A stretch of 64,000 nt of DNA from Calditrichota bacterium (GCA_013150955.1 JAADJD010000013.1:1-64000); one strand, 5' to 3'. Counted from the stretch's first letter, positions 8,785 to 18,717 are shown. Notes: a model not told the origin generated them from the letters alone. Numbers and translations are program-made.

Positions 8785-10218
8785 TTATCGGGCAATGAAA
8801 CGAATTGTTTGCTCAATTGCCTGGGCGCATACGGGATCAAATCCCGCCAGCGTACGAGAGAACATGATGCAATCCAGCGCAGGACGATACAGCCCCCGGG
8901 AAGCATAACCCGCCCCTTCGAATGCCCCGACCGCTTCTTTATACGGATTTTTCTCAAAAAACATTTTGATCTTTTTCCGGTATTCCCGGCTAAGTTTTTT
9001 AATTTTGCTCTCCGGTGCGCCCTGCCGCCGAAGCTCGCTCAACTTCTGACCAAATTCTCTGTTAAACTGATCATACTTTTCTTTTCCCCAAGGAGTGGGG
9101 ATGGGCGTATCCGGTGCCACAAAGCGTTGCCACTTCACCGAAGGGGGATTTAATAAAGCGGTAATATTGGGTTCCCAGGGCTCCGTTCCCTTGGGGTAAA
9201 ATTCGCTGTAGGCCACCTGACTGGTGTAATACTCATCGCCCAGTCCTGCAAAACTGTGCCCGAATTCGTGGACGAAGACGTACGGCGTCCAGGGATGAAA
9301 TGCCGCCGTGCTGGCGTAGAGATTGTAAATGCCACCGCCACCGTACTTTCGGGTATTAACCAGGATTATGATCGCATCGAATGGAACGGCGGAGGCCACA
9401 TCCTGTACTGCCCGATTGTCATAGGTCATCAAATAGCGCTGCAGCCGAAAGGTGTTGAAAGTGGTATTTAAGGGGGTTCGTTTAAAAACCCCAGCCCGCG
9501 GATCGTCCGTCCCGGATTCCGGGGAAGGCTTTAAAACAAGCGAGACATTAAAGCGGGATCGGTGTTCTTTGAACGGCGAAATGGTAAAGAGCGTGTCCAC
9601 CAGCCAGCTGGCCTGCTCCCGAAACCGATCCCATTCATCGGAGGTAAACCCATCCCCCAGGATCACCACGTCCACGTGATGGGAAGGTTCACCGTTTTCG
9701 ATCAAATGTTCCACCAACACGTCCGAAATTCGCGGTTCCTTGCGGATGGTTTCCTGATCGGGATCAATCACCCGACTGAAGATGACCTCCGTAAATCGGT
9801 TTTTCCTGTCCCGGCTAACGATTTCAATCAAAATGGGACGCCGGGGAAACGGCAGGCGTACGGTTTCGTGAATGACTTTCTGCCCACCCTGCCTGGCTTC
9901 TTCGGTGGTTTGCCATTCATTGAACAGGGTGCTAAAGCCGCGGGAAAAAATCAACTGCTGGGTGCGGTTATCAAACACGCGCAGCAGGTAATGGCCACGG
10001 TTTAACGTGTCGATCAGGTTGATACGGCTACCGGCCCATCCGTCAAGGCGGTACAACTCATCCAGAACAATGGACTCCTGATCGGCAGTTCCCACATGGT
10101 AATAATCCACCCGCAATGTCTGATCTTCGAAGTAGGTGGAGAACGCATTTTGCTGTGCTCCCAATCCCGTGAGAATTCCCGCCAGAAGAGCAACAAATAT
10201 CCAAAACATCCGCTCCAT
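8785..10218 (-). CDS. Secreted M64-family zinc metallopeptidase
   Basis: The 477-residue protein starts with a signal peptide (about 1-21). The catalytic domain carries HEFGHSFAGLGDEY (317-330), with zinc ligands His317 and His321 and Glu318 as the base; the downstream Asp328 fits the metzincin-like pattern of the M64 (IgA peptidase) family. Other family hallmarks are VDVVILGDGFT (about 183-192) and DAIIILVNTRKYGG. The N-terminal 150 residues form a beta-rich domain seen in M64 homologues of Bacteroidota. A charged helical insert (about 375-425) precedes the final part. It is probably exported to the periplasm or outside and degrades protein; the substrate is unknown. AGGGGTAA lies before the ATG. 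Confidence 0.9.
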   Translation of the reverse strand: MERMFWIFVALLAGILTGLGAQQNAFSTYFEDQTLRVDYYHVGTADQESIVLDELYRLDGWAGSRINLIDTLNRGHYLLRVFDNRTQQLIFSRGFSTLFNEWQTTEEARQGGQKVIHETVRLPFPRRPILIEIVSRDRKNRFTEVIFSRVIDPDQETIRKEPRISDVLVEHLIENGEPSHHVDVVILGDGFTSDEWDRFREQASWLVDTLFTISPFKEHRSRFNVSLVLKPSPESGTDDPRAGVFKRTPLNTTFNTFRLQRYLMTYDNRAVQDVASAVPFDAIIILVNTRKYGGGGIYNLYASTAAFHPWTPYVFVHEFGHSFAGLGDEYYTSQVAYSEFYPKGTEPWEPNITALLNPPSVKWQRFVAPDTPIPTPWGKEKYDQFNREFGQKLSELRRQGAPESKIKKLSREYRKKIKMFFEKNPYKEAVGAFEGAGYASRGLYRPALDCIMFSRTLAGFDPVCAQAIEQTIRFIAR

Positions 10219-10379
10219 AAATTACCCCTTTTCGGCTTTTCGATTGTTTTTGTTAGTTGCCTGATCTTTATCCACCAACGAATTACCCACCAAATATAAG
10301 GCTTTTTCAAAAAATATAAATCCGGAAAATGAGACAGGCCAACCGCCCCCCAAAGCGATAGTTGAATTCGGGATTGATT
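10219..10379. other. Leader side of the divergent gap between the M64 peptidase and thioesterase genes
   Basis: AT-rich sequence that must contain the peptidase promoter. I see no gene or strong structure before the repeat at 10380. Confidence 0.35.
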
Positions 10380-10550
10380 TATCCCAGATAATGCATGAAA
10401 CCGCGCACCACGCGAATTCATCCCAACATATCCACAGAATAGTCAACAAACCGAGGAACCCATTTTCATCCAGAAAGAATCAAATGTACTAACTTTTTAT
10501 TCGAATTCATTCAGGCAATTCGTGGGAGAAATGTGAAATCCGGGTGTATT
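10380..10550 (+). repeat. Dispersed fold-back repeat, copy C
   Basis: Opens with ATCCCAGATAATGCATGAAA, includes CCATTTTCATCCAGAAAG and ends in GGCAATTCGTGGGAG and GAAATCCGGGTG. This copy lies between divergent genes, unlike most of the others. Confidence 0.85.
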
Positions 10551-10690
10551 CAAAGACGGTTCTGTTCGGATTCAAAAATTTTACTTGTAGGATGATTTTT
10601 ATACAACAAGGCTTTACTTTATAGCGATGATTTTCCTTTCGCCACCGTCAATCGCGGTTGGAAATGGAATGTTAAAAGTTGGAGGAACAA

Positions 10691-11134
10691 ATGAGTATCT
10701 GGTTTCACAAACCTACTGTTGAACAGTTAAATCAATTCAGCCGCAACACGCTGATGGAACATCTGGACATTCAGTACACGGAAATCGGCGATGATTACAT
10801 CAAAGCGAGCATGCCGGTGGATCATCGCACGCATCAACCGATGGGGATTCTACATGGAGGGGCATCGGTGGCGCTGGCTGAATCGCTGGGCAGCGTGGCC
10901 GCAACCCTGTGTGTGGATGTGACCCGAAAATATTGCGTGGGCATTGAGATAAATGCTAATCATATTCGACAGGTGCGATCCGGTAAAGTCACGGGGACGG
11001 CGCGTCCGCTCCATCTGGGAAATAAAATCCATGTATGGGAAATCCGTATCACTGATGAGCAGGATCAGCTGGTGTGTACTTCCCGCATCACGTTGATGGT
11101 GATGGATCGGAAAATAAACGCGGGCGGAAAGTGA
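10691..11134 (+). CDS. Hotdog-fold acyl-CoA thioesterase (PaaI/YdiI type)
   Basis: Predicted to hydrolyse acyl- or aroyl-CoA thioesters in the cytoplasm. The start at 10691 is chosen because GGAGG (10681-10685) precedes it by five bases; a TTG 12 bases earlier overlaps that site and is rejected. The 147-residue length and the motif HQPMGILHGGASVALAESLGSVAA, with its conserved His, Gly-Gly and catalytic-region Glu, place it in the PaaI/YdiI (menaquinone DHNA-CoA thioesterase-like) branch. The motif CVGIEINANHIRQVRSGKVTG is also typical. No menaquinone gene is nearby, so the substrate is not assigned. It stands alone. Confidence 0.9.
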   Translation: MSIWFHKPTVEQLNQFSRNTLMEHLDIQYTEIGDDYIKASMPVDHRTHQPMGILHGGASVALAESLGSVAATLCVDVTRKYCVGIEINANHIRQVRSGKVTGTARPLHLGNKIHVWEIRITDEQDQLVCTSRITLMVMDRKINAGGK

Positions 11135-11276
11135 CGCTTCATTCCGTTTTCAACATCATGTTCATCACGTTTACAAAAGGCTCTCAACTTTCTGCCGGTT
11201 CCTGCAATAGATCCCGAATGCGGCCATCCATTCGCGCAAACGAATCGCCAATCTTCCCATCTGGTGAAAATGCCAA

Positions 11277-11489
11277 ATAGTGCATTTAACCGCGAATCAC
11301 GCGAATGAAACCAAAACATATCCACAAAATCGCAAATAAATCCTGGAGTACATTGTTATCCAGATATCATCCAATGGATTTTGTTATTTTTGTTCGCGTT
11401 CATTCGTGTCATTCGTAGACTATTGCGTTTTCTGGGTTTAATTATTTGTGTTCATTCGTGACATTCGTGGTCTCATGCATCATCCGGGA
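11277..11489 (+). repeat. Dispersed fold-back repeat, copy D
   Basis: One of the best copies: ACCGCGAATCACGCGAATGA, then ATCCAGATATCATCCAATGG, CATTCGTGTCATTCGTAGAC, and a second right end closing in GCATCATCCGGGATTA. The last bases run into the alaS stop codon (minus strand, 11490-11492). It lies between convergent genes. Confidence 0.9.
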
Positions 11490-14150
11490 TTATTTCTGGA
11501 CTTCTTTCAGGCGATTCTTAACGAACTGAATGACTTCCGGGATTTTCTCCGGCTGTTTGGCTCCCGCCGTTGCCAGATGCGAGCGTCCTCCGCCACCGCC
11601 ACCGGCAATGCGAGCCGCTTCCTTCACCAGTTCTCCAGCCTTCAGCCCCCGCTGTTTGATCAGGTCATCGGTCACCACGCAAACAAAATTGACCCGCCCA
11701 TTGGCGCGATTAATGAAAAACCCCACCACATTTTTCCCTTTCTGACGAATCCGATCCCCCAGCTGCTTCAGCAAATCCATTTCCTGATCCTGGAACTGCT
11801 CCACAACCAGCTTGACATCACCAATTTTTTGCGAATGGGCCAACAGGTCTTCCACCCGATTCAGAATCTGCCCTGCACGCAACTTTTGCAACTCTTTTTC
11901 CAGCCGTCGATTTTCTTCCAGGATTTCCTTTATCTTCTGCGGTAACTCCTCGGTTTGCACATTCAGCAATTGATCCAGATCGAAGACGACATCGCGGGAT
12001 CGCTGCACAAATTCCACCGCCTTTGGCCCGGTCAGTGCTTCCACCCGGCGGACACCGCTGGCAATGCTGGTCTCCTGGGTGATGACGAATGTTCCGATCT
12101 GTCCGGTATGTCGGACGTGGGTTCCCCCGCACAATTCCTTGCTAAAATCATCGATTACGATCACCCGCACCCAATCGCTGTACTTTTCGCCAAACAGGGC
12201 CATGGCGCCCATCTTGCGGGCCTTTTCGAACTCGGTAAACAACACCTCCACGGGCAGGTCTTCCTGAATCTTTTGATTGACCATCCACTCGATTTCTTCC
12301 AGCTGCTGCCGTTCAATCTTTTTAAAATGGGTAAAATCAAAGCGCAGTCGATCGGGCGCTACCAGGGATCCCGCCTGGGTGACGTGATCCCCCAGCACCC
12401 GCCGGAGGGCGGCATGCAACAGGTGGGTGGCTGTGTGGTTGTACATGGTGGGCAGACGCCATGCCTTATCCACCCGCGCCCAGACGCGGGCATCGGTAAT
12501 CTCCAGTGCTTCCGGTGCCCGACAAATGTGAACAATCTCATCCCCTTCTTTCTGGGTATCGATGACCTCCAGCTCAAAATCCTTTCCCACAATTTTTCCG
12601 CGATCGCCCAGTTGCCCACCGGCTTCCGCGTAAAACGGCGTTTCCGCCAGTACCACATGCAATCGGTCGCCCTGGCGCGTGTACTTCACAATGGTGGATT
12701 CGGCTTCCAGGGTCTCGTATCCCAAAAAGATGGACGATTTTTCCACCGGGGTCACGGTCACCCATTCATCGGCCTGAGTAACGGTCAGGGTAAAACGAGT
12801 GGCCTTGCGGGCCCGTTCCCGCTGGGCCTCCATGGCCTTCTGAAAACCGGCCTCGTCCACCCGCAAACCCTTTTCTTCGGCCATAATTCGGGTCAAATCC
12901 AGCGGAAATCCATAGGTATCGTATAAACGAAAGGCATCTTCTCCGGGGATCTCGTCTTTTCCCTCGACCTGTAATCGGGCCACAATGGATTCGAAGATTT
13001 CAATACCCCGATCCAGCGTCTTATTAAAACTTTGTTCTTCCGACCGAATCACTTCCATTACGTGGGCATATTTTTCCTGCACTTCCGGAAACGCCTCTCC
13101 CATGATCTCCACCACCGTGGGCACCAGCTGGTAGATGAAGGGTTCGTGCATGTTCAATTTTCGGGCATAGCGGGCCGCGCGTCGCAAAATGCGCCGCAAC
13201 ACATAGCCCCGCCCCTCATTTCCCGGCAGGGCCCCGTCGGTGATGGCAAAGGTCAACATCCGCACGTGATCGGCAATGACCCGGAAGGCCACCTGCTGAT
13301 CCCGATTGGCCCGGTCATAATCCACCCCCACCAATTGGCCAATATGGGTCAGGATGGGACGAAACAGATCGGTGTCGTAATTGGAGGCAACGCCCTGCAG
13401 CACTGCCACAATCCGCTCAAACCCCATGCCGGTATCCACATGCCTGTCCGGCAGAGGGGTAAGCACCCCATTTTCATCGCGATTGAATTGAATAAACACC
13501 AGGTTCCACAATTCGATGTAACGGGCGCAATCTCCATTCACCCGGCACACATGGTCGGGATCGTCCTGACGGTCACAACGCTCCGGTCCCAGATCGATAT
13601 GGATTTCCGAGCAGGGACCGCAGGGACCGGTATCGCCCATTTCCCAAAAATTGTCCTTTTTCCCGAAACGCAAGACCTGCGAAGGATTGATGTCGGTTAC
13701 CTCTTTCCACAACCGTTCGGCCTCTTCATCAGGTTCCAGCTGCTCACTGGCATCCCCTTCAAACACCGTCGCCCACAGCTTATCCTTGGGCAATTTCCAG
13801 ACCTCGGTTAATAACTCCCAGGCCCACTGAATGGCCTCGCGTTTAAAGTAGTCCCCAAACGACCAGTTCCCCAGCATCTCAAAAAACGTATGATGATAGG
13901 TATCGTGACCCACTTCTTCCAGGTCGTTGTGCTTACCGCTCACACGGATGCACTTCTGGGAATTTACCGCGCGCTTGTACGGACGCGAACCAATCCCCAG
14001 GAACACATCTTTAAATTGATTCATGCCGGCATTGGTGAATAACAACGTGGGGTCATCTATGGGAATGACCGGGGAACTGGGGACGAATGTGTGATCATAT
14101 TTCTTGAAAAACTCTATAAATTCCGTACGGATTTCCTTGGACGTTTTCAT
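11490..14150 (-). CDS. alaS: Alanyl-tRNA synthetase
   Basis: Charges tRNA-Ala and hydrolyses mischarged Ser/Gly. I place the start at 14150 (MKTSKEIRTEF), giving 886 residues, close to the usual length of about 875; an upstream in-frame ATG adds 17 atypical residues. Order: class II catalytic core (about 1-235; HHTFFEMLGNWSFGDYFK, GDTGPCGPCSEIH), tRNA-binding helices, the editing domain with HTATHLLH (about 572-579) and the zinc-site CGGTHVRHTG (about 674-683), a coiled coil, and the C-terminal DHHA1 domain with the glycine-rich stretch before RSHLATAG. Everything expected is present. The stop codon overlaps the end of repeat copy D. Confidence 0.97.
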   Translation of the reverse strand: MKTSKEIRTEFIEFFKKYDHTFVPSSPVIPIDDPTLLFTNAGMNQFKDVFLGIGSRPYKRAVNSQKCIRVSGKHNDLEEVGHDTYHHTFFEMLGNWSFGDYFKREAIQWAWELLTEVWKLPKDKLWATVFEGDASEQLEPDEEAERLWKEVTDINPSQVLRFGKKDNFWEMGDTGPCGPCSEIHIDLGPERCDRQDDPDHVCRVNGDCARYIELWNLVFIQFNRDENGVLTPLPDRHVDTGMGFERIVAVLQGVASNYDTDLFRPILTHIGQLVGVDYDRANRDQQVAFRVIADHVRMLTFAITDGALPGNEGRGYVLRRILRRAARYARKLNMHEPFIYQLVPTVVEIMGEAFPEVQEKYAHVMEVIRSEEQSFNKTLDRGIEIFESIVARLQVEGKDEIPGEDAFRLYDTYGFPLDLTRIMAEEKGLRVDEAGFQKAMEAQRERARKATRFTLTVTQADEWVTVTPVEKSSIFLGYETLEAESTIVKYTRQGDRLHVVLAETPFYAEAGGQLGDRGKIVGKDFELEVIDTQKEGDEIVHICRAPEALEITDARVWARVDKAWRLPTMYNHTATHLLHAALRRVLGDHVTQAGSLVAPDRLRFDFTHFKKIERQQLEEIEWMVNQKIQEDLPVEVLFTEFEKARKMGAMALFGEKYSDWVRVIVIDDFSKELCGGTHVRHTGQIGTFVITQETSIASGVRRVEALTGPKAVEFVQRSRDVVFDLDQLLNVQTEELPQKIKEILEENRRLEKELQKLRAGQILNRVEDLLAHSQKIGDVKLVVEQFQDQEMDLLKQLGDRIRQKGKNVVGFFINRANGRVNFVCVVTDDLIKQRGLKAGELVKEAARIAGGGGGGRSHLATAGAKQPEKIPEVIQFVKNRLKEVQK

Positions 14151-14387
14151 GCCGAAACACCTGATTTTTTGATTTTTATTATCGTATAAATTTAGAAGCA
14201 CACAACAGGAATTCCAATGAAATTTCTATTGTCATCCCTGGTCGGGTATTTTTGTCATTCCTCTGGACCAACCTGCCCCTGAATCTACCCGTTCCATTTG
14301 TCTAACACCTCTAAATGTCGATACGTTTTTTCGACTGAATTTCAGCGGTGGGCTTTTATCTGGGGGTTAAGCCCGGATTTAGACCCT
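14151..14387. other. Upstream region of alaS
   Basis: No gene is supported. This segment should hold the alaS promoter. There is no obvious T-box or attenuator hairpin. Confidence 0.35.
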
Positions 14388-14822
14388 GTTGATGTATGAA
14401 ACCGCGAACCACGCACATGACACCAAAACATAACTACAAAATCGCGAATAACCCCCGGAATCCATTTTCATCCGGATGTCATCAAATAGATTTTATTATC
14501 TTTACCCGTTGTGCTAATTCAGGATAAAGCAGGTGTTTAGAAAAACCGTTAAAACGGTTAATCATCATTCGGTTACGTTATTCATTTCTCCTGGCTGAAG
14601 CCAGGAGTTAATCGAAATTCTCATTCATTAACACCCAGATTTATCTGGGTGGACAACTTAATTCGTTTTAATTCGCGTCATTCGTAGGCCATTGCATAAT
14701 CTGGGTTCAACTGTTTTCCAGATCGTTTCATTATTCTTAACTCGCACAACGGAGATGTATTTTACTATTTCATTCGTGCTCATTCGGGTGATTCGTAGGA
14801 TAATACAAAATCCGGGTTAAGC
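14388..14822 (+). repeat. Dispersed fold-back repeat, copy E, interrupted by a three-hairpin element
   Basis: The left part (14388-14505) runs from GAAACCGCGAACCACGCACA to CATTTTCATCCGGATGTCAT. The expected right part (CGCGTCATTCGTAGGCCATTGC) appears only at about 14668, after a 150-base insertion. A further partial right end, from about 14770 to 14820, closes in ACAAAATCCGGGTTAAG. The split suggests that another element inserted into an existing copy. Confidence 0.75.
14544..14650. repeat. Three consecutive short hairpins
   Basis: Three perfect stem-loops occur in 107 bases: AACCGTT-AA-AACGGTT (14544-14559), CTCCTGGC-TGAA-GCCAGGAG (14588-14607) and ACCCAGAT-TT-ATCTGGGT (14633-14650). Triplets of this type recur between genes in many bacteria and are thought to be REP-like. 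No matching transposase is in the window. Confidence 0.75.
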
Positions 14823-14857
14823 GTCATATTACCGGATTTCGCGATCCCTTTGCATGG

Positions 14858-15676
14858 TTAGACTTTCGTTTTCACCGCAACCAGCAAGATCGCCGCAAGG
14901 TACCGTTCATACTGCTTGAACACCTTTCGCATGTTCAAGATTCGCTTTCTTGCGATGGAATGACGCACGACATTAAAAACGAAGCGGGAAAACCCCAAAA
15001 CCCCTTCATCCCGTATGACTCTATTGAGCCGGAGCAAATGCATGGGCGCCTTCACTTCTTCCACAACTTCGAAACCATTTTCTTCTAATAACTGTCGCCA
15101 TTCGGAGGGCGTCAGTGGACGGGCCCCCACATGAATAACATCGGACAGAGCCGTTCTAATTTCTTCTTTGATGTTTTCATGAAGATCATCGGGTAAAAGA
15201 CACAGCTCGTGCAAACCATACCTCCCGCCCGGTTCAAGAATCCGACAGGCTTCCTGCACAATTTTGACCTTTTTTTGCTGGGGTTGCATGGTTAACATTG
15301 CCTCGCAATACACAACTGTGGCTGATGAATCTGGTAAACCGGTTGCCTCAGCCCGACCAACCAGACACCTCTGATTTGGACCAATTAAGTATTTGCATAC
15401 GGAATCGGCAGCAACCGGGTCCCGTTCGATTGCCGTATAGCTTGCCGGATTGCATGCCAGAGCGAGTCGGGCAGTTGTACCCAGACCGGGAGCAAATTCA
15501 ACGACGTTATCAGTCGTCTGGATATCGATTGTTTCCAGCATTTTGCGGGTTAATTCCATCCCACCAGGTCGCAGCACCCGTTTACCCAGCCGGGCCAGGA
15601 GCCAATGACCGGGCATTTTATCGATCTCCAGAGTCTTCACAGAAGAAATCGGATTTACAAAAATAGTGGTTTTCAT
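14858..15676 (-). CDS. Class I SAM-dependent methyltransferase
   Basis: The 272-residue cytoplasmic protein has the class I Rossmann motifs: NVVEFAPGLGTTARLAL (motif I, about 57-73), TAIERDP (motif II), LPDSSATVVYCEAMLTMQ (motif IV) and CRILEPGGRYGLHELCLLP (motif V). This resembles the UbiE/small-molecule methyltransferase group. The C-terminal 60 residues are basic and helical. It lies downstream of, and in the same direction as, the TonB receptor gene (249-base gap), so a role in making or modifying a chelator or ligand is possible but unproven. GAGG stands 8 bases before the ATG. Confidence 0.82.
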   Translation of the reverse strand: MKTTIFVNPISSVKTLEIDKMPGHWLLARLGKRVLRPGGMELTRKMLETIDIQTTDNVVEFAPGLGTTARLALACNPASYTAIERDPVAADSVCKYLIGPNQRCLVGRAEATGLPDSSATVVYCEAMLTMQPQQKKVKIVQEACRILEPGGRYGLHELCLLPDDLHENIKEEIRTALSDVIHVGARPLTPSEWRQLLEENGFEVVEEVKAPMHLLRLNRVIRDEGVLGFSRFVFNVVRHSIARKRILNMRKVFKQYERYLAAILLVAVKTKV

Positions 15677-15842
15677 GCAGGCAGCCTCATTTTTAGAGCC
15701 GTGTTGTGATGCGATCCATCGCTCGCATCATTTCGGGTGAACCCAATTCCTTAAAAGCCCACACATCTCACGCATCGAATCAGCGAAAAATAAAGGATGT
15801 TTTCCCCAATCATATCCGCATGTTACGTATTGTTATGCTAAA

Positions 15843-15894
15843 TCCCCCCTCCTCCCTGTCTCCGCGAGCCGAGGCAGGCATGAGAAGAGGGGAT
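15843..15894. other. Nested hairpin between TonB receptor and methyltransferase genes
   Basis: CCCCTC (15846-15851) can pair with GAGGGG (15887-15892). An inner pairing CCTGTCTC with GAGGCAGG (one G-U) is possible. There is no T tract, so this is not a clear terminator. Nothing else is recognised in the 249-base gap. Confidence 0.35.
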
Positions 15895-15925
15895 GAAATC
15901 GATCCTCCACACAGGCAGAACCCAA

Positions 15926-18397
15926 TTAAAAATGCGTTTTAACCCCGGCGAGAAACGTGCGTGGCAGTCCTGGACGCAGGCCTGCCGGACGGCGAGCTGC
16001 CACGTAAATTGCATTGGTCAGATTCCGAACACTAAGAAATACCCTGTTTGAAGGGGTAATCGCGTATTCCGCCGAAAGGTCGAACACGGTGTGAGCATCC
16101 GTACTCCGGGACTCGACAAAATCTCCCTTACCGGCCACCGTGCGCATCCGGCCAACATACTTTGCGCTGATATGAATACGATATGTTGCCGTTTCCAGAC
16201 CCAGACTGGTGTAAAATTGATGTCGGGGCAAATACGGCAGTTCATCACCTTTTTCCACGGTGCCCCAGGGTTTGTAATCGCTTTTAAAACTGTTTTGAAA
16301 TGTTGCATCCGTGAACGTGTATGCCATGCGCAAAGGGATGGCGTAATCCGGCCAACCCATCTGGCTTCCGAAGTCGAAAGAGAAGGAAACCTCCAGCCCT
16401 TTCACTTCCGCCTCGCCTCCGTTGAATAAATCACCGGTTCCTTCACCGCCGGTGGCGAAAAGGTCGGCACCCAGCAGATTGGTGTAATCATTAAAAAACA
16501 CAACGCTTTGAAGGCTAAGCACATCCGTGTGATAGCGCAGACCGAATTCGTAATTCATACTCTCCTCGGGTTTGGTATTTTCTCTGGAACCCGGTGGCGC
16601 AAAGCCTTTGTGTATGCCCAAAAATGTGCTAAAGAATGGCGAGAATTTGTAATCCAGACCGATCCCGGGGATCCATACATCCACTTGATTCTTCTGGCGC
16701 TTTACGTTTACGCCGGTGCGTTGTGGATCGGATTTTCCGAAATCCTCCCGGGTGAGCGTGATGTTCTCGTACCGCAGGCCGGGTAGCGCCACCAGTTTGC
16801 CGAACGATAAATTGAACTGGACAAATCCCGCCCATACCCGGGCTCGAGAGATACGATTGCTTTCCGTACCCGGCGTGCCGGCCCGGGTCAGCCTCATCAC
16901 GCCGTTGTCCATCTTGTAATCATCCACCCACTGAAAACGATCCATTTCGTCTTCATGGTAGCGAAAGCCCAGTTCCGCCTCGTGGCGCTTCCCACCGATA
17001 TTGAATTGCATCCCAACAATCGATTGAATGCCCTGGGCATAATATTTCCTGTTGTTGGCCTTCACAACCAGGGCATTATCGTTGGCACTGGTCTGACCGG
17101 TGATGATGGCGTATTCGCCGGCATATTTGACCGGATCCTCTAATACTTTGCTGATTTTGATTTTCTCACCCGCTTCCGAGGCACGGACGGCGTCTAATTT
17201 GTACCAATTGCGTTTAAAATCATTCCGGTACAGTGTGGTGGTGATATCGATGGCAGAGGACAATTTTGCAAAATGACGGACTTGAAATTGAAGATGTTTA
17301 CTATTCATCACATCCTTCTGGGAAGCCGCATAACGACGAAGTGGATTTATTTTAAAATCGGCTTCGGTTAAACCCAGATAGGTTTCATTGGATACTTCAT
17401 CGGTTTGCTTCAATTTGAAAGTAACTTCCTGATACACCCTGGCGTTCAGGCTGGTATTCAGGCGAAGCTTCACCATGTAGTCCTTCTTGTCAAAACCGGT
17501 ATTCCCGCCGCCATCAAGTTCTTTGAATCCGTCCACCCTTGCCTGAAATGTTTCCACCAAAAAGCCAACATTCTTAAAACTATTCCCGGCGAATGCATGA
17601 ATGCGTCGTGCATTATCTTCGCCAGCCAGAAGTTTAATGCTCACTTTGAATTCCGAAGGAATGGAGGTGGAAATCAAATTCAATGCCCCACCGGTAGTGA
17701 AGGGGCCATATTTAATCTGGCTGGAACCCTTCCGCACTTCAATTCCTTCCATGCGTCCAATCGTGGGAAAGTAATAGGCCGCAGGCGCCGAATAAGGCGC
17801 GGGGGCAATCAATACGCCATCCTCCATCAAGGTGATTTTCTGACTGCGTTCCACCCCCGTGCCCCGCAATCCGATGTTGGGCCGCAATCCATAACCATCT
17901 TCTTCCTGAATATTGATGCCGGGTATTTCCCGCAGGGCGCGATTGATGTCGTTATATTCATGTTTTGACAGCTCCCGCAGGCCTAAATAGTGAGCTGAAC
18001 CGGGAATGTTAAATAGCCGCTCGGGGCTACCGATTAAATGCTCTCGTTCCACAACAATTTCATCGAGACCAATCGGTTCAACAGACAGGGAGAGGACGAG
18101 ATTTGTCACCTTTTTCGGAGACACGACAATTTTTCGGCTGACCTTCTGGTAACCAATGCGCTCAAATACAATCGTGTACTCTCCGGCAGGAACCTCTTCA
18201 ATGAGAAAATAACCATCCTCCGATGTGGCGGCACCAAAGCGTGTACCCAGCAGGGTAATGTTGACATCCTGTAACGGCTGGCCCGATTGGGCATCCGTGA
18301 TACGGCCTTCTATCTGGCCGGTTTGCGTGACGGCTCCCAATGGAAGCCCCAGGAAAAAAACCGTCATCAAAAAAAATGCCTTTAACAATGGTTTCAT
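15926..18397 (-). CDS. TonB-dependent outer-membrane receptor (FecA-like)
   Basis: Takes up a metal chelate or similar ligand through the outer membrane using TonB energy. The start at 18397 has GGAG 8-11 bases upstream and opens into a signal peptide (about 1-25). A carboxypeptidase-D-like (CarbopepD_reg) domain follows (about 28-110; GQIEGRITDAQSGQPLQDVNI in its first part), then a plug (about 140-250; NIGLRGTGVERSQKITLMEDGV region) and a 22-strand barrel ending in FLAGVKTHF with the usual terminal Phe. The plug motif RGTGVERS and the general layout resemble Fe(III)-dicitrate receptors. Its position beside an iron-type DtxR/Fur-like pair supports iron transport. The length, 823 residues, is normal. 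Confidence 0.92.
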   Translation of the reverse strand: MKPLLKAFFLMTVFFLGLPLGAVTQTGQIEGRITDAQSGQPLQDVNITLLGTRFGAATSEDGYFLIEEVPAGEYTIVFERIGYQKVSRKIVVSPKKVTNLVLSLSVEPIGLDEIVVEREHLIGSPERLFNIPGSAHYLGLRELSKHEYNDINRALREIPGINIQEEDGYGLRPNIGLRGTGVERSQKITLMEDGVLIAPAPYSAPAAYYFPTIGRMEGIEVRKGSSQIKYGPFTTGGALNLISTSIPSEFKVSIKLLAGEDNARRIHAFAGNSFKNVGFLVETFQARVDGFKELDGGGNTGFDKKDYMVKLRLNTSLNARVYQEVTFKLKQTDEVSNETYLGLTEADFKINPLRRYAASQKDVMNSKHLQFQVRHFAKLSSAIDITTTLYRNDFKRNWYKLDAVRASEAGEKIKISKVLEDPVKYAGEYAIITGQTSANDNALVVKANNRKYYAQGIQSIVGMQFNIGGKRHEAELGFRYHEDEMDRFQWVDDYKMDNGVMRLTRAGTPGTESNRISRARVWAGFVQFNLSFGKLVALPGLRYENITLTREDFGKSDPQRTGVNVKRQKNQVDVWIPGIGLDYKFSPFFSTFLGIHKGFAPPGSRENTKPEESMNYEFGLRYHTDVLSLQSVVFFNDYTNLLGADLFATGGEGTGDLFNGGEAEVKGLEVSFSFDFGSQMGWPDYAIPLRMAYTFTDATFQNSFKSDYKPWGTVEKGDELPYLPRHQFYTSLGLETATYRIHISAKYVGRMRTVAGKGDFVESRSTDAHTVFDLSAEYAITPSNRVFLSVRNLTNAIYVAARRPAGLRPGLPRTFLAGVKTHF

Positions 18398-18621
18398 ACA
18401 AATGTTCTCCTTTTGGGTTAACGTTTTAGTCAACTATCTGGTGATTCGTGAGTGTATAAACCCCAACAAAGGAGGTTTTCTTTTTCGTGTTTTCATCGCA
18501 TCAGATTTTGCACCCTTTTGTTCAAATCTTTTGAGCTCCCTTTTTTGCATAGATGGATCATCCCAATATTTTCCATGCGCTATTTTGATTTCCTCTGTTC
18601 CTTTTCCTATATTTCTGGATA

Positions 18622-18648
18622 GAAAAAGGCCAGGGCAGTTTAATGCCC
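18622..18648 (-). terminator. Minus-strand terminator between regulator module and TonB receptor
   Basis: On the minus strand GGGCA-TTAAAC-TGCCC is followed by TGGCC and five Ts. It would stop transcripts from the DtxR/Fur-like unit before they reach the receptor gene. Confidence 0.5.
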
Positions 18649-18650
18649 CC

Positions 18651-18706
18651 CATCTCAATGCACGTCACAATGCCGCTGGTGCATTGAGATGACGATGCGC
18701 CTTTTT
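18651..18706 (+). terminator. Long inverted repeat with T run
   Basis: A 12-bp perfect inverted repeat, CATCTCAATGCA (18651-18662) and TGCATTGAGATG (18680-18691), is followed by ACGATGCGCC and TTTTT. It is terminator-like on the plus strand but the T run is displaced by ten bases. Confidence 0.45.
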
Positions 18707-18717
18707 CTGATGTTCAG

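Noticed and set aside
11955-12926. 323-codon open frame on the plus strand inside alaS
   Set aside because: It is antisense to conserved AlaS motifs and has no recognisable domain; a shadow frame.
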